This document shows positions 1 through 6,003 of a DNA stretch of 6,016 nucleotides, one piece after another (position 1 is the stretch's first letter; each line of letters begins with the position of its first letter). The position numbers and the translations under genes were made by a program. Origin of the DNA: Acidimicrobiales bacterium. Its GTDB lineage: Bacteria > Actinomycetota > Acidimicrobiia > Acidimicrobiales > Palsa-688. Location of the stretch: the NCBI GenBank assembly GCA_019241495.1, contig JAFAWZ010000257.1, positions 1 through 6,016 of the forward strand, read 5' to 3'. The notes beneath the pieces were generated by a model. It was not told the DNA's origin. It saw only the letters and a program-made list of their open reading frames with translations, and made no database searches.

Positions 1-957
1 GTCGAATCGCCCCTCTTTCACGTAACCCAAGCAGCCGACGACTGGGATCGGGCCTGCGACGTGTACCAGCGGCTCTTCGTGCGGCCCATTCTGGACGGTG
101 GGTTCGTAGCCGGGCGCGGCGGAGCCGCGTTCACTCGGGTGGGCGACATCTTGTTGGAGGCGATGGTGCCCGACGAAGGGGCTCAGGTCTTGAGCCGGTT
201 CGTGCAGCGCCACGGGAGCCACTTCCACTCGCTCGCGTGGCACGTACGCGGGATCGACACCTTGGCTGATCGGCTCCGCTCCCGCGGGGCGCGTTTGGTG
301 TCGATAGACGGTTCGGCCATCCCGCCCGGACCCGTCCCCACCCATGGCGCCTTCGAAGCGGTCCACGACGAACGGCTGAGGGAACCGGCCGGGTGGTCAT
401 CGGCGGTCTTTTCCACCCACCCCCGCGACACCTACGGGATGTACGAGTTCTGCCAGCCGAGCACCAAACACGCCCTGTCGCAATGGATGGGCGCCGAGCC
501 GCTCGCGGCCGACCCGCTGCGAATCGTGCGCGGCTCCCACGGCACGGTCGTCGTGGAGAGCTGCCAAGCGGCCGCCTCGTTCTGGTCGGCAGTGGCGGAC
601 GCCACCGCGCTCGGCGAAGCGCCGGACCCCGTCTGGAACGCGCGGAGCATCTGGATGCGCTTCGGGAACGACCCCGGCACGATCGTGGAATTCGCCGAAC
701 CCGCTGGGCCGGGCCGGGCCGCGACCACCCTGGAAAAGGCCGGCGGGGCCATGCTCCAGTCATTCACCTTCGTGGTCGACGACCTGGCTTCGGTGAGACG
801 GCACTTGAGCGATCAGGGCTTCGCGATCGAGGTCGACACCGATGATCTGGTCATCACCGACCCAGCCTCGACCATCGGTGCACGCTACGGGTTCGCCAGC
901 TCAGCGCCGGCGACCGGACGACTTGGACGAAGAGGAGGCGGCGGCATCTCACCCTGA
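1..957 (+). CDS. VOC-superfamily protein, two-domain glyoxalase/extradiol-dioxygenase-like (5' end cut by window)
   Basis: The frame is open from base 1 and already reads like the first strand of a VOC module (FHVTQAADDWDRA), so the gene starts just outside the window; the GTG at 61 would remove that strand and is unlikely as the start. 318 residues are visible. I see four beta-alpha-beta modules, beginning near residues 6, 75, 174 and 252, which makes two VOC domains, the architecture of extradiol dioxygenases and related isomerases. In the first domain H7, H76 (HFHSLAWHV) and E149 (MYEF) sit where VOC metal ligands usually lie. In the second domain the fourth module has Q253 (MLQSFTFVV) instead of histidine, so that half may not bind metal. 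The C-terminal tail (GRLGRRGGGGISP) is low complexity and is encoded by the left arm of a hairpin. The reaction is unknown: ring cleavage, isomerisation or a lyase are all possible. Its strand is opposite to the CoA operon, so a shared pathway is only inferred. Confidence 0.82.
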   Translation, partial: VESPLFHVTQAADDWDRACDVYQRLFVRPILDGGFVAGRGGAAFTRVGDILLEAMVPDEGAQVLSRFVQRHGSHFHSLAWHVRGIDTLADRLRSRGARLVSIDGSAIPPGPVPTHGAFEAVHDERLREPAGWSSAVFSTHPRDTYGMYEFCQPSTKHALSQWMGAEPLAADPLRIVRGSHGTVVVESCQAAASFWSAVADATALGEAPDPVWNARSIWMRFGNDPGTIVEFAEPAGPGRAATTLEKAGGAMLQSFTFVVDDLASVRRHLSDQGFAIEVDTDDLVITDPASTIGARYGFASSAPATGRLGRRGGGGISP

Positions 958-1024
958 GTCGAATTGCTCAGTGCCGCCAAGGCAGTGTTCTGACATGGCA
1001 GTGATGCCGCCGCCTCCTTTTCGT
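927..1024 (+). terminator. Long hairpin spanning the VOC stop codon; candidate terminator or palindromic element
   Basis: Bases 927-948 pair with 1003-1024 over 22 positions; one pair is G-U (932/1019) and the rest are Watson-Crick. The core is a perfect 15-base inverted repeat of GGAGGCGGCGGCATC (934-948 with 1003-1017). The right arm runs into TTTTCGTTTAC, a broken T-rich tail. The 54-base loop can fold further: CTGAG/CTCAG (954-958 with 967-971), TGCC/GGCA (972-975 with 981-984) and TGT/ACA (986-988 with 993-995). It lies between two co-directional genes, so termination after the VOC gene is the simplest role. The left arm is coding sequence and the stop codon (955-957) is in the loop, which is unusual for an intrinsic terminator. 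A small palindromic repeat element is the alternative. Confidence 0.55.
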
Positions 1025-1084
1025 TTACTCAATCCGGTAGCAGGCGCTCACCACCCCAATTCGGCTAGCTGCCCCCCGGTTCAT

Positions 1085-1104
1085 CCAGACCTGTCAAGGT
1101 CTGG
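1085..1104. promoter_or_regulatory. Perfect 8-base inverted repeat upstream of the GntR gene
   Basis: CCAGACCT (1085-1092) and AGGTCTGG (1097-1104) are exact reverse complements separated by GTCA. The right arm shares its CTGG (1101-1104) with the CTGG-GAT-CCAG element that follows. The region therefore carries three CCAG/CTGG half-sites in a row, at 1085-1088, 1101-1104 and 1108-1111. It sits just upstream of the predicted -10 box, so it probably acts as a DNA operator and not as an RNA structure, because it would lie outside the transcript. Binding by the neighbouring GntR protein is inferred. Confidence 0.5.
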
Positions 1105-1111
1105 GATCCAG
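1101..1111. promoter_or_regulatory. Putative GntR operator CTGGGATCCAG, copy 1 (autoregulation site)
   Basis: CTGG-GAT-CCAG is symmetric in its 4-base half-sites around a 3-base centre, a form compatible with dimeric FadR/FCD-type regulators, whose known sites are short palindromes with GG...CC half-sites. It ends nine bases before the TATACT box of the GntR gene, so a bound dimer would cover the -35/spacer region and should repress. An identical 11-mer occurs in reverse orientation at 6004-6014, upstream of the enoyl-CoA hydratase gene. Confidence 0.6.
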
Positions 1112-1120
1112 CATGGACGT

Positions 1121-1126
1121 TATACT
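1121..1126 (+). promoter_or_regulatory. Predicted -10 box (TATACT) of a leaderless GntR promoter
   Basis: TATACT is a near-perfect -10 hexamer in otherwise GC-rich DNA. The GTG at 1133 begins seven bases after it, where transcription would normally start, and no Shine-Dalgarno sequence precedes that GTG. Together these suggest a leaderless mRNA, common in actinobacteria. No convincing -35 is seen at 16-18 bases upstream, which is also common there. Confidence 0.5.
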
Positions 1127-1132
1127 TCTCGC

Positions 1133-1843
1133 GTGGAGCCCAAAGGCCTGGCCGTGCCGCCTTTGGAGCGCACCCGCCTGGTGGATGAAGTAACCGATCG
1201 GCTGCGAACGCTGATCCTCGACGGATCCCTCCTGCCCGGTCAACCTCTCCTGCAGGCCCACTTGTCCGAAAGGCTCGGGATCAGCCGCACCCCTTTGAGG
1301 GAGGCCCTGCGGATTCTCGAGAGCGAAGGCTTCCTGCACGTCGTGAACGGCAACAAGACCCTGGAGGTGGTCGAGCTAACCCCCACTCACATGGTGGAGC
1401 TCTACCAGTTCCGGGAGGTCATCGACGGCCTGGCCGCCCGCCTGGCCGCCAGGCGAGGCCTCGATGCCGCGGCATCGCAACGCATGCACGAGCGGCTGGC
1501 CAAGATAACCGCCTCGAGCTCCGCCTTGGATCCGATACGCCGCGCCGCCCACCACGCCGACTTCCACGCCGCGTTGGCCGAGGCGTCTGGGAACCGTTAC
1601 GTGATCACCCAGATCCCCATGATCCGCCTCACCGCCCAGATGTTGGCCCGGCGCATGAGCCAGCTCCACACAGAGCAACCGGCGTTCGGCAGCGAGCTGC
1701 GCGAAGAGGGGGTGGCCGACCACACCGCGGTGCTGGCCGCCATCGAGAGCCGGGATGCCCGAGCGGCCGAGGCGACGGCTCGACGGCACATCCGCAAGAC
1801 CATCCGCACCATCCTCGACCAGTTCGTGGACTCCCAGGTTTAA
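1133..1843 (+). CDS. GntR family transcriptional regulator, FCD (FadR) subfamily
   Basis: A 236-residue protein, the usual length for this family. Residues about 12-80 form the winged helix-turn-helix, with the typical recognition region SERLGISRTPLREALRILE (45-63). Residues about 85-230 form the all-helical FCD ligand domain, with HADFHAALAEASGN, D196-H197 and H219. The usual metal set in FCD domains is Asp plus three His. Here the first position, four before H145, is H141, so the set would be H141/H145/H197/H219, with D143 close by as an alternative. FCD proteins generally sense small organic acids or acyl-CoAs and mostly repress. GTG 1133 is chosen because the earlier in-frame ATG (842) lies inside the VOC gene and would add about 97 residues of non-homologous sequence; GTG 1154 is the alternative. 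The stop codon interlocks with that of the converging CoA-transferase gene. It probably controls itself and that operon through the shared CTGGGATCCAG element. Confidence 0.92.
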   Translation: MEPKGLAVPPLERTRLVDEVTDRLRTLILDGSLLPGQPLLQAHLSERLGISRTPLREALRILESEGFLHVVNGNKTLEVVELTPTHMVELYQFREVIDGLAARLAARRGLDAAASQRMHERLAKITASSSALDPIRRAAHHADFHAALAEASGNRYVITQIPMIRLTAQMLARRMSQLHTEQPAFGSELREEGVADHTAVLAAIESRDARAAEATARRHIRKTIRTILDQFVDSQV

Positions 1844-4155
1844 GGTCCCGCCTCCACCACGACGCCCCGCTCGAGGAGGGCATCTATCCGGTCCGCCTCA
1901 AAGCCCAGCTCGGCGAGTACCTCCCTCGTGTGCTGGCCGGGGACCACCGGAGGCCGCTCGATGGCGGGAGAAGAAGCTGAGAACCGCCATAGCCGGCCGG
2001 CGTGCTCCACTCGGCCGAGCACCGGATGCGGCACGGGATAGTCCGTCACGAGCTCCTCGGCCCGGAGGTCCGGATCGTCGAACCAGCCCAGGTTGAACGA
2101 GTCGGAGCACACCTCGCACGGGACACCCTTCGCGTCCAAGGCGGCGAACCACTCCTCGGCCGCCCTGGTCGCGAACACCTTCTCCAGGGCGGCGGCCAGC
2201 TCTCCGTCGTCCCCCGCCTCGACGCCGGTCACCTCGAGCAGGGCGGCCCGGTGCTTGTCGCGCAGGCAGGCGATGGCGATCCATCCCGCCCCGGTCTGGT
2301 ACAGCCGGTACATGGGTCCCACCCCGGTCTGAGCGAGGTCGGAGCGCCAGGGCCGGACGGCCCCCGAGCCGGCGGAGAACATGTGCGACATGAGAAGGCC
2401 GGCTGCATTCAGGAGGTTGGTCTCCACCAGCTGGGGGCCCTGGGCCCGCATCCGCAAGGCCTGGGTGACCCCGAGGACCGATATGACGGCAGCCGCGTGG
2501 TCGGAGACCCCGAGACGGTGCCAGGTGGGATGGCCGCCCGCCGGTGTGGCCCCCTGCTCGTGCTCGAGGCCGAGAAGGGCTTGTGCCATCTGGTCGCAGC
2601 CGGGTGCGGTGGCCAGGGGCCCGGTAGGGCCGAAGCCGGATACGTGGCAGTAAACGATGTCGGGCTTGAGCCGCTTGGCATCCTCGAACCCGATGCCGAG
2701 ACGTTCGGCCGCACCGGGCCGCATGTTGTGGTGGATCACGTCGGCCTGAGCGATCAGGGCGCGGGCGATCTCGAGACCCTCGGGCTGTTTGAGGTCCAGC
2801 GAGATCGACCGTTTGCCCCGTTGGCAGGCCACCCAGGTCTGGGTCAGGGCGGCCGCAGGCACGCCCGCCGCGCTTTGGGCCAAAGCCGCGGCGGGCCGGG
2901 CTGCGCCGCCGGCCGGCCGGCGGCCCCGGGCGTTCTCGACGCGGATCACGTCTGCTCCCAGGTCGGCGAGCATCATCGGTCCGTACGGGCCGGCCAGGGC
3001 CAAGCCGAAATCGAGGACCCGGACGCCGGCCAGCGGCCCGTTCGACGAGCGGGGGGCGGCAGGGGAAGAGCCGGGCCCCGGCTGGTCGTCCTTGCCGTCA
3101 GACGGCCGAGTTCGGTTCAACCGGTAGGGCCGGCCGAACTGCCTCACCGTCCCGGCACCGGGCACTTCCCGATCGACGACGATGTCGTTCTCCACCACCT
3201 GCGGGTGGGCAAAGGCCTCTTCCAGAGAAAGTACCGGCTGAGCCCGCAGGTCCTTGGTGGAGAACAGCTCGACCCAGTGGTCTCGCGGACGCTCGAGGAA
3301 CAGGCGCTGGACCGCGGCCTGATGGGCTCGCACCGCGTCGCAGTCCCCCGATCCGGGAGGCACCACGCCGGCCTCGGCCCCGAGCTCCTCGACCAGGGCC
3401 GGAACAACCTCGGGCATCGGATGGAACCACTGCCCGTCGCCCGCCTCGTAACAAGGTGTAGGAGAGATGTCGCGGCACTCTGAGCGGTACGTGTGGTAGT
3501 ACGCAGGGGTCGGGGTCCCGACTCGGCTCCACGGGATGGCGGTCCAGATCAGGACCCCCTGGAGCAGGGAGGTCTCCACTCGCTGCCCGCGGCCCGAAGC
3601 CTCCCGCTCGAACAGTGCGGCGGAGATTCCCACCGCGGCGAGCAGGCCGGCGCCGTAGCTGGGAAGGGGGCTGAGCACGAAGATGGGCCCCGGGCGCAAT
3701 CCGGGCTGCTCGAACTGAAACCCCGTACGGGCCTGCACCAAGATGTCGTATCCCGGCCGCTCTGCGATCGCACCTCGGGTGCCGTAGCCGGTGATCGAAC
3801 AGGAGACGACGCGGGGATTGGCCCTTTGCAGGCTGGCGTAGTCAACCCCGAGGCGTTCGGCCCCACCCGGCGAGAAGCTGTCCAGCACCACGTCTGACTG
3901 GCCGACCAAGCTCATGAAGGCGGACCGGCCGGAATCGGACGCCAGATCGATGGTCGTGCGCTGTTTGCCCCTGCCCCACACCACCTCGGGGGGCAAGGCG
4001 GAAAAAGGATCGCCTCCCGGCGGCTCGATCTGTACCACCTCGGCCCCGTAGTCGGCCAACAGCATGCTGGCCACCGGTCCTGCGCTGCCCTTCGACAGGT
4101 CCAGCACCCGCACACCGCGCAGCGGTTCGCCAGACGTCGGCCCGGGCCGGTTCAC
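1840..4155 (-). CDS. Tandem-domain family III (CaiB/BaiF) CoA-transferase
   Basis: A 771-residue protein, about twice the usual 380-430 of the family, because two complete CaiB/BaiF domains are fused. Domain 1 is about residues 11-345 (VRVLDLSKGSAGPVASMLLA, WGRGKQRTTIDL, RPGYDILVQARTG, ASGRGQRVETSLL). Domain 2 is about 375-765 (VRVLDFGLALAGPYGPMMLA, CQRGKRSISLDL, APGCDQMAQALLG). A Gly/Pro/Ser/Asp-rich linker lies at about 350-373. Family members move CoA between carboxylic acids through an acyl-aspartyl intermediate. The expected aspartate, about 30 residues after the GYD-like motif, is D552 in domain 2 (VSDHAAA) but S166 in domain 1 (PLPSYGAG). Domain 1 is thus probably non-catalytic and structural. 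Domain 2 also has an Ala/Pro/Gly/Arg-rich insert at about 410-437. The GTG at 4155 overlaps the hydrolase stop (GTGA), so translation is probably coupled; longer in-frame starts lie inside the hydrolase gene and are unlikely. Racemase activity (AMACR-like) is a less likely alternative. Confidence 0.93.
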   Translation of the reverse strand: MNRPGPTSGEPLRGVRVLDLSKGSAGPVASMLLADYGAEVVQIEPPGGDPFSALPPEVVWGRGKQRTTIDLASDSGRSAFMSLVGQSDVVLDSFSPGGAERLGVDYASLQRANPRVVSCSITGYGTRGAIAERPGYDILVQARTGFQFEQPGLRPGPIFVLSPLPSYGAGLLAAVGISAALFEREASGRGQRVETSLLQGVLIWTAIPWSRVGTPTPAYYHTYRSECRDISPTPCYEAGDGQWFHPMPEVVPALVEELGAEAGVVPPGSGDCDAVRAHQAAVQRLFLERPRDHWVELFSTKDLRAQPVLSLEEAFAHPQVVENDIVVDREVPGAGTVRQFGRPYRLNRTRPSDGKDDQPGPGSSPAAPRSSNGPLAGVRVLDFGLALAGPYGPMMLADLGADVIRVENARGRRPAGGAARPAAALAQSAAGVPAAALTQTWVACQRGKRSISLDLKQPEGLEIARALIAQADVIHHNMRPGAAERLGIGFEDAKRLKPDIVYCHVSGFGPTGPLATAPGCDQMAQALLGLEHEQGATPAGGHPTWHRLGVSDHAAAVISVLGVTQALRMRAQGPQLVETNLLNAAGLLMSHMFSAGSGAVRPWRSDLAQTGVGPMYRLYQTGAGWIAIACLRDKHRAALLEVTGVEAGDDGELAAALEKVFATRAAEEWFAALDAKGVPCEVCSDSFNLGWFDDPDLRAEELVTDYPVPHPVLGRVEHAGRLWRFSASSPAIERPPVVPGQHTREVLAELGFEADRIDALLERGVVVEAGP
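2905..2924. repeat. Perfect 20-base GC-only palindrome inside the CoA-transferase gene
   Basis: The palindrome is made of GCC/GGC steps and is centred at 2914/2915. It lies in the codons for the Ala/Gly/Pro/Arg-rich insert of domain 2 (about residues 411-417). It is most simply a by-product of low-complexity, GC-rich coding sequence. It could expand or contract by replication slippage. Confidence 0.5.
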
Positions 4156-5066
4156 TTCGACCCACCCAACCTGGTGGCACCGCGGCCCGGCGCGGGGCGG
4201 ATCGGCTCGGAATGGTCCCAATCGGCCAGCAGAGTGCGCATGCCGGTGACGAGAGCGAGCGGCTGGTCGAGCATGATGTGGTGCCAGGCGGACGGGATCT
4301 CGATCACCGGAGCCCGTCGCCCCAGAAGCTCGTACATCTGGGCCCCGACATCCCTGGTCGCCAGCCCGTACTGCGCACGGAACAGGGCGACCCGGCATGT
4401 GATCGTCCGCAGGATCTCCGGATCGGGACGCAGGCGCTGGAAGACCAACGGGTCGAATTTCCACGACCACCCGCCATCGACGGGACGCAATGACGTCTCC
4501 GCGATGTGTTCGATCACATAGGGGAGCGATGCGGGCTGCTCCGGCACCGTCCGGAAGCGCTCGAGCGCCTCCTCACGGGAGGGGTAGACCCGCAGTGGAC
4601 CAAAGGCATGGCGCTGAGAGGCGGCGTTCTCCTCAGGTGGGCGCTGGCCGAACGCCGAGTCGAGCACGACGATGCCGGCCACCCGGTCCGAGTAGAGGGC
4701 CCCGACGACGAAGGTGACTCCCCCACCCATGCTGTGCCCGATGACGAGGGGCTGACCGTAGATGCCTGACGCATCCGCCACATCGAGGACCTCGTCGGCC
4801 CACAGCTCCATCGAGTACGACGGCCGCCTCCCACTGTCACCGTGGCCGCTCAGATCGAGGGCGACGACCCGCAACCCGTCGGTGAGCAAGGGCGCGATGT
4901 GATCCCACCACCGTCCGTGCGCCCCGCCTCCATGGACGAGGACGATCCCGGGCCGGTCCGCATCACCCCACGTGCGAAAGGCGATGCGGCAGCCGTTGGA
5001 GGAGACCGAGCCGGTCTCGACCGGCGCGGCCAGCGCGTCGCGGAACCACTCTGGTTGGACCGGCAT
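4152..5066 (-). CDS. Alpha/beta hydrolase
   Basis: A 304-residue single-domain alpha/beta hydrolase with no signal peptide, so cytoplasmic. The oxyanion strand is IVLVHGGGAHGRWWD (41-55). The nucleophile elbow is GHSMGG with Ser112. The catalytic histidine is H262 or H263 in AWHHIMLDQP. The acid is less certain; D136 (VVLDSAFG), after the strand following the nucleophile helix, is my candidate. A lid region lies at about 140-215. Ester, thioester, lactone or C-C bond hydrolysis are all possible and the substrate cannot be read from the sequence. ATG 5066 is chosen because MPVQPEWFRDALAAPVE is a common N-terminal pattern for this group and the upstream in-frame extension overlaps the enoyl-CoA hydratase gene. 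There is no strong ribosome binding site and the gap to the upstream stop is 11 bases, which suggests coupling. It ends in the GTGA overlap with the CoA-transferase. The C-terminal tail (about 286-304) is polar and rich in Arg, Gly and Pro. Confidence 0.93.
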   Translation of the reverse strand: MPVQPEWFRDALAAPVETGSVSSNGCRIAFRTWGDADRPGIVLVHGGGAHGRWWDHIAPLLTDGLRVVALDLSGHGDSGRRPSYSMELWADEVLDVADASGIYGQPLVIGHSMGGGVTFVVGALYSDRVAGIVVLDSAFGQRPPEENAASQRHAFGPLRVYPSREEALERFRTVPEQPASLPYVIEHIAETSLRPVDGGWSWKFDPLVFQRLRPDPEILRTITCRVALFRAQYGLATRDVGAQMYELLGRRAPVIEIPSAWHHIMLDQPLALVTGMRTLLADWDHSEPIRPAPGRGATRLGGSK

Positions 5067-5077
5067 AAGGGGCGACT

Positions 5078-5926
5078 TCAGCGATTCTTGTATTCGACTG
5101 CCTTCCCGGTTCGGCCGACGTATGAGTCCCTCAACGCTTTGGTGTCCTCGGTTTGCTGAAGGTGATAGGCGAGGGCCCGCTCGAGGTCGTAGTGCTCGTC
5201 GAAGCGCATTGCCTTGTTCACCATGTACTTCATGGTGCTGAGGGCCAGCGGCGGGAACTGGATGATCTCGCGGGCCAGCTGGAATGCCCGGGAAAGGCAT
5301 TCTTCGTCGGAGACGACCTCGTTCACGAGACCCCAGTCCAAGGCGGTGCCCGCGTCGATCAGGTTGCCGGTCATCATCATCCACAGCGCCCGGTGCTTGC
5401 CTATGGTGCGGGCCAGGTACTGGCTGCCGATCCCGAAGGGATAGAGGCCGAGCTTGACCTCGATGCTCCCGAACTGGGCCGACTCCCCGGCAACTATCAG
5501 ATCGCATGCTTCGGCGAGCTCCCATCCACCCCCCAAGGCGTACCCTTTGACCGCACCGATGAGCGGCTTGCGGAACTGGTGCAGGTACTGCCACATCGAA
5601 CCGCCGGCAATCCCAGGCCCGCCCGGGATGGCGCCGTAGAGGAACCGGCCGAGCTGCGAACCGCTGCCTTCCATGGTTGCCACCCGGGGGTCCGGGGCAG
5701 GCCCACCGGGGCGGATGTCGGCCCCGGCGGAGAAAGACCGTCCCTTGCCGGTGAAGACCACCGCCCTCACGCTCGTGTCGTTCTCCAACTCGATCAGGCC
5801 GTCGCGGATCTCGACTTCGACGTTGTTGGGGCTAACCGGGTTCAATCTCTCCGGCTGGTTCATGGCCAAGAGCGCCACTTGGTCCTCGACGGTGATCTCG
5901 ATCAGGTTGTAGTCGTCGTAAGGCAT
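5078..5926 (-). CDS. Enoyl-CoA hydratase/isomerase family protein (crotonase fold)
   Basis: A 282-residue crotonase-fold protein. The first oxyanion-hole strand is GRSFSAGADI (62-71), followed by KGYALGGGWELAEACD (127-142) with the second oxyanion-hole glycine (G133). Both glutamates of classic enoyl-CoA hydratase (Glu144 and Glu164 in the rat enzyme) align with E136 and E156, the latter in QFGSIEVKLGL. Real hydratase activity is therefore plausible, not only isomerase or ring-cleavage chemistry. The stretch at about 73-118 between the first oxyanion strand and the next helix is Gly/Pro-rich and somewhat long (PGGPAPDPRV, GAIPGGPGIAGGS); it probably shapes the acyl pocket. The end of the protein (YVGRTGKAVEYKNR) resembles hydratases of aromatic or cyclic acid pathways, but I cannot name the substrate. 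It is the first visible gene of the minus-strand operon; ATG 5926 has a good ribosome binding site. Confidence 0.95.
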   Translation of the reverse strand: MPYDDYNLIEITVEDQVALLAMNQPERLNPVSPNNVEVEIRDGLIELENDTSVRAVVFTGKGRSFSAGADIRPGGPAPDPRVATMEGSGSQLGRFLYGAIPGGPGIAGGSMWQYLHQFRKPLIGAVKGYALGGGWELAEACDLIVAGESAQFGSIEVKLGLYPFGIGSQYLARTIGKHRALWMMMTGNLIDAGTALDWGLVNEVVSDEECLSRAFQLAREIIQFPPLALSTMKYMVNKAMRFDEHYDLERALAYHLQQTEDTKALRDSYVGRTGKAVEYKNR

Positions 5927-5934
5927 CGGCAGCG

Positions 5935-5942
5935 CTCTCCTC
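5935..5942 (-). promoter_or_regulatory. Shine-Dalgarno of the enoyl-CoA hydratase gene
   Basis: On the minus strand this reads GAGGAGAG. Its GGAG core ends 10 bases before the ATG at 5926. It is the only strong ribosome binding site in the operon, which fits a single entry point with coupled translation of the two genes after it. Confidence 0.7.
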
Positions 5943-5965
5943 GTGATGTGCGAAATGGCCGACGT

Positions 5966-5971
5966 ACTCTA
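5966..5971 (-). promoter_or_regulatory. Tentative -10 box (TAGAGT) of the CoA operon
   Basis: TAGAGT on the minus strand is the best -10-like hexamer between the ATG and the window edge, 39 bases before the start codon. No good -35 is seen. The operator-like element at 6004-6014 lies 32 bases upstream of it, around -40 to -55 if this box is correct. This is a weak call made by position and base composition only. Confidence 0.3.
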
Positions 5972-6003
5972 CCGATCGACGCCCGCCACCCGCATCCGAG
6001 ACC

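Noticed and set aside
949..996. 15-codon minus-strand open frame (ATG at 996) inside the hairpin loop, with an AAGGAGG sequence upstream
   Set aside because: The AAGGAGG is part of the inverted repeat and its spacing to the ATG is too long (about 16 bases). The peptide has no recognisable feature.
842..1132. Upstream in-frame extension of the GntR gene from ATG 842
   Set aside because: It overlaps the VOC coding region, crosses the hairpin, operator and -10 box, and its residues look unlike any GntR N-terminus.
2002..3483. Open frame of 493 codons on the plus strand, antisense to the CoA-transferase
   Set aside because: Its translation has no recognisable domain and is rich in Gly, Arg and Pro. 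It is the expected by-product of a GC-rich gene on the other strand, which has clear family motifs throughout.
1840..4155. Identification of the CoA-transferase as DMSP lyase DddD
   Set aside because: The two-domain layout and second-domain Asp are similar, but no transporter or other ddd-type genes are nearby and I cannot show close sequence similarity. The neighbouring crotonase and hydrolase point to a different pathway.
4156..4470. N-terminal extension of the CoA-transferase reading frame
   Set aside because: These bases encode the C-terminal part of the alpha/beta hydrolase in another frame. The first family motif begins a few residues after the GTG at 4155.
5067..5594. Upstream in-frame extension of the hydrolase
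   Set aside because: It overlaps the enoyl-CoA hydratase gene out of frame and has no domain character. ATG 5066 gives a normal hydrolase N-terminus.
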